From: an uncultured bacterium | GTDB taxonomy: Bacteria > Planctomycetota > JAJSAM01 > JAJVHW01 | Length of the DNA stretch: 64,000 nt | Assembly: GCA_937996235.1 (NCBI GenBank) | Contig: CALKVK010000027.1 | Coordinates: 1-64,000, forward strand | Direction: 5' to 3' | Shown here: positions 62,093 to 64,000 of the stretch, in pieces | Layout of the letters: the number at the start of each line of letters is the position of its first letter | Position numbering within the stretch: the first letter of the stretch is position 1 | Notes under the pieces: generated by a model | The model's input: the letters and a program-made list of their open reading frames with translations, nothing else | Databases searched by the model: none | Told to the model about the DNA's origin: nothing | Position numbers and translations under genes: made by a program

Positions 62093-63013
62093 CTAGATCG
62101 AGAGGTCCGCGGAGACGATCGCGAGGAACTCGGGGTCGCTAGCGAAGCGGGCGAAGTAGTCTTTCAGGTGGTAGCGGATTGCAGCCAACTCTCGGTCGTG
62201 CCCCTTGAGTTCCTCCACGCACGCCATCATCTCGGCTCGCTTGCCCCACATCGCGTAGACGGCGGCGAGGTTGTACTTGATGTCGTGAATCTCGTAGTCG
62301 CGCGATGCAATGGACAGGGCGAGCTTCAGGTCAGACTCCGCCTCGGCCAGCCGGTCCATCCTCTTGAGCATCGCACCGCGATACGCGAAGTGCCGAGCGC
62401 GCATGTTGTCGTCGAGCGACGCGGGTGCGAACGCGATTGCCTCGTTGTAGGCCCGCAGCGAGGACAGCGTGTCAGTGCGTGCATTCGCGTGGGCAACGCC
62501 ACGGGAGAACTGAATCTCCGAGTCCGTCGGGTCGAACTCGACGTACGTGTCGAAGTGCAGAGCCGCCTTGCCCCAATCACGCTTTGCCATGTACCCCTTC
62601 GCGAGTTCGAGGTGCCAAGCAGGGTGTCCGATGCCGCCGCTGGCCCGCTCAGCACTCTCCATCCGTCTGAGTAGGTCCCCAACGGTCGCATGAATCGTCT
62701 CCTGAGCCTGCTCCAGCGACGCTCCCGACGCGAGTGCGTGCATCGTGACGCCGGATCTGCTCAGCGCGTCTGCAAGCTTCCGGCGGAGGCCCTCGTTCTC
62801 TGCCGTAAGCTGCTGCTTCTCTCGCTCACTCCACTTCTCCGTGCGAGCCAGATCCTCCTGCGTGCTCGTCAGGCGCTCTTCAACAATCGCTGTTCTTTGC
62901 TTCTCGGCATCCCGTATGAGGAGTGCGATTCGAACAACGAAGCCGCGGGTGGCGACGCCAAACAGTGCGCCGACCGCCGCGAAGTACGGTTGAAGCTCTG
63001 CGATGGTAGGCAT
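62093..63013 (-). CDS. Coiled-coil and TPR protein
   Basis: The 306-residue protein has an N-terminal hydrophobic stretch (AAVGALFGVATRGFVVRIALL, in two parts, about 10-32), a coiled-coil (about 35-85, LTSTQEDLARTEKWSEREKQ), then TPR-type helices (about 125-280, WHLELAKGYMAKRDWGKAALH). AGGA stands five bases before the ATG. GC content is low for the window (35 of 60 in the line at 62281). It sits between two phage-structural-like genes, so it is probably cargo of the island. Function unknown. Confidence 0.78.
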   Translation of the reverse strand: MPTIAELQPYFAAVGALFGVATRGFVVRIALLIRDAEKQRTAIVEERLTSTQEDLARTEKWSEREKQQLTAENEGLRRKLADALSRSGVTMHALASGASLEQAQETIHATVGDLLRRMESAERASGGIGHPAWHLELAKGYMAKRDWGKAALHFDTYVEFDPTDSEIQFSRGVAHANARTDTLSSLRAYNEAIAFAPASLDDNMRARHFAYRGAMLKRMDRLAEAESDLKLALSIASRDYEIHDIKYNLAAVYAMWGKRAEMMACVEELKGHDRELAAIRYHLKDYFARFASDPEFLAIVSADLSI

Positions 63014-63069
63014 GTGATCCTGACTCGTCCACGTGGTGAGTTGCTGCTCTGGGCACACCGCGCCAGCGG

Positions 63070-63925
63070 TCAGTCACGGAGTGTGCGGCGTGAGGTGAAC
63101 TGCTCCGGATGAAGGCTACCGCCCTCGTGTGAGGCACGGAAGGCGCTGCATCCGCGGGCCTCCCATCCGTCGGGCGCACGACCGCGCCGAAGGGGAGCGC
63201 CACGTCCACGGGCTGCTCGACTCCGAGGTCCAACTCGACGCGCTGCTTCTCGACCTCGCCCGCGTCGAAGGGGAGCGTTTCGTAGACCCCCTCCGGCCAG
63301 TACTTCGCGAAGCACGGGACCGCCGTGAACGAGCCGAACGGCGCGACGGCGGCACCGAAGTGCGCTGGCAGGCGAGCGAGGCGGAGCGCCCCGCCGTCGG
63401 GCTCAAGGTTGGTGGTCGGCCCGATCCAGCCGCCCGGGCCCTCGTCCGACGTGTCCTCGGTGACGTGATTGTCGAGGGGCTCGACGGTCAGCATGGCGGT
63501 CCCCGCCGCCCAGCAGGTTCGGTCCTGGCGGTCCACGGCCTTCAGGTGGAGGGTCTGCGCGCTCGACCCGCCACTTGCGCGTCGTCTTGGGGAGGAAGTC
63601 GGCGAGGAGACCGGCGTTCACCCAGTGGGACGTGTGCGCGGGGCGGAGGTTCAGCACGAGGCTGATCACGCCGCCGCCGTTCGCGCTCCCCGGTACGAAC
63701 TCCGCGTGGTCGTCGGGGGACTCCGTGTGCGTCGCCTCCACGGCGGAGCGCCCCGCTCGGGAGCTGCGAGGCGACCGTGACCGTGCGGGCCGCGCCGACG
63801 TTCGCATTCGCGACGCGCAGGAAGACGCGGCCGGTGTTCGGGAAGGCGTCGCCCGCCGCCGACGCGGCGGCCAGGCTCGGATCGAGCCCGGCGCGGGAGA
63901 TCTGCTGGACCGTCCGGACCGCCAT
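63070..63925 (-). pseudogene. Phage-structural-like gene broken by frameshifts
   Basis: A strong GGAGG five bases before the ATG at 63925 opens MAVRTVQQISRAGLDPSLAA, then GDAFPNTGRVFLRVANANVG, a start typical of small phage head/tail accessory proteins. Near 63750 the natural-looking sequence moves to another frame (AVEATHTESPDDHAEFVPGS ... HTSHWVNAGLLADFLP) and near 63590 to a third (SSAQTLHLKAVDRQDRTCWA ... GGWIGPTTNLEPDGGALRLA ... FAKYWPEGVYETLPFDAGEV). Either the gene decayed or the assembly has indels. The end is uncertain. Confidence 0.5.
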
Positions 63926-64000
63926 GAGCGCCTCCGTGGGTTCGCCACGGTCCTGAGCGTGGGCGGCTACGGAGGGTCGTGCAAGACTGTCTGCTTGACT

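Overview
The window is very GC-rich chromosomal DNA. A 60-base line at 10561 counts 48 G/C, while lines in the last 6 kb drop to about 35 of 60. Gene content points to a free-living, heterotrophic diderm bacterium: Lol-type lipoprotein ABC transporter, many lipobox signal peptides, an RseB-like protein, SecDF/YajC and a D-Ala-D-Ala carboxypeptidase. The abundance of TPR, HEAT, vWA and DUF4388 proteins, a bacterial XPB helicase with its partner, and tRNA-Ile/tRNA-Ala genes away from any rRNA fit Planctomycetota best; Myxococcota or a related lineage is not excluded. No rRNA, CRISPR array, integrase or full-length transposase is visible.

Layout. 1-1257: dispersed and inverted-repeat elements around tRNA-Ile(GAU) and tRNA-Ala(UGC). 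1258-4196: nadB-hflX (overlapping). 4215-8397 (minus): LysM protein, secDF fusion, yajC. 8556-10102: mnmA converging on an HU gene. 10302-16064: a run of membrane, vWA, HEAT, TPR and pseudopilin-like proteins. 16203-22497 (minus): a large DUF4388/TPR/propeller protein, then purC-purE-mtnA with 4-base overlaps. 22593-33452 (plus): aroA, a STAND-like pseudo-ATPase, glyQ, a TPR/HEAT protein, glyS, dacB, rarA and an inositol-monophosphatase gene, much of it overlapping by stop/start codons. 33597-38077: XPB helicase, its partner and a DUF6941-like protein. 38255-40318: tRNA-Leu(CAA) inside the end of a PilZ gene, then an anti-sigma/RseB-like pair behind a candidate ECF promoter. 40483-47824: a secreted HEAT protein, two divergent metal-motif genes whose start codons overlap, a degenerate Rad50/YhaN-like membrane protein, and a LolC/LolD-type transporter with a lipoprotein. 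48212-55625 (minus): DUF2339 membrane protein, gingipain-like C25 peptidase, EF-hand membrane protein.

55626-64000 is an accessory zone. A 199-bp non-autonomous inverted-repeat element splits a small lipoprotein gene, whose stop codon is supplied by an inverted copy of the repeat found at base 1. After it comes a lower-GC island: a lone HTH protein, a type II restriction-modification operon (C5 methyltransferase, ApaLI-like endonuclease, Vsr) joined by 4-base overlaps, a twin-palindrome control region facing an HTH protein, and phage-structural-like genes, one broken by frameshifts, flanking a TPR protein.

The core genes cover NAD, purine, shikimate and methionine-salvage metabolism, tRNA charging and thiolation, protein export and DNA repair. 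The most unusual signals are the degenerate ATPases, the PilZ/tRNA overlap, the sigma-less anti-sigma/RseB pair, the mobile-element insertion and the restriction-modification control region. Coordinates of coding sequences include the stop codon.
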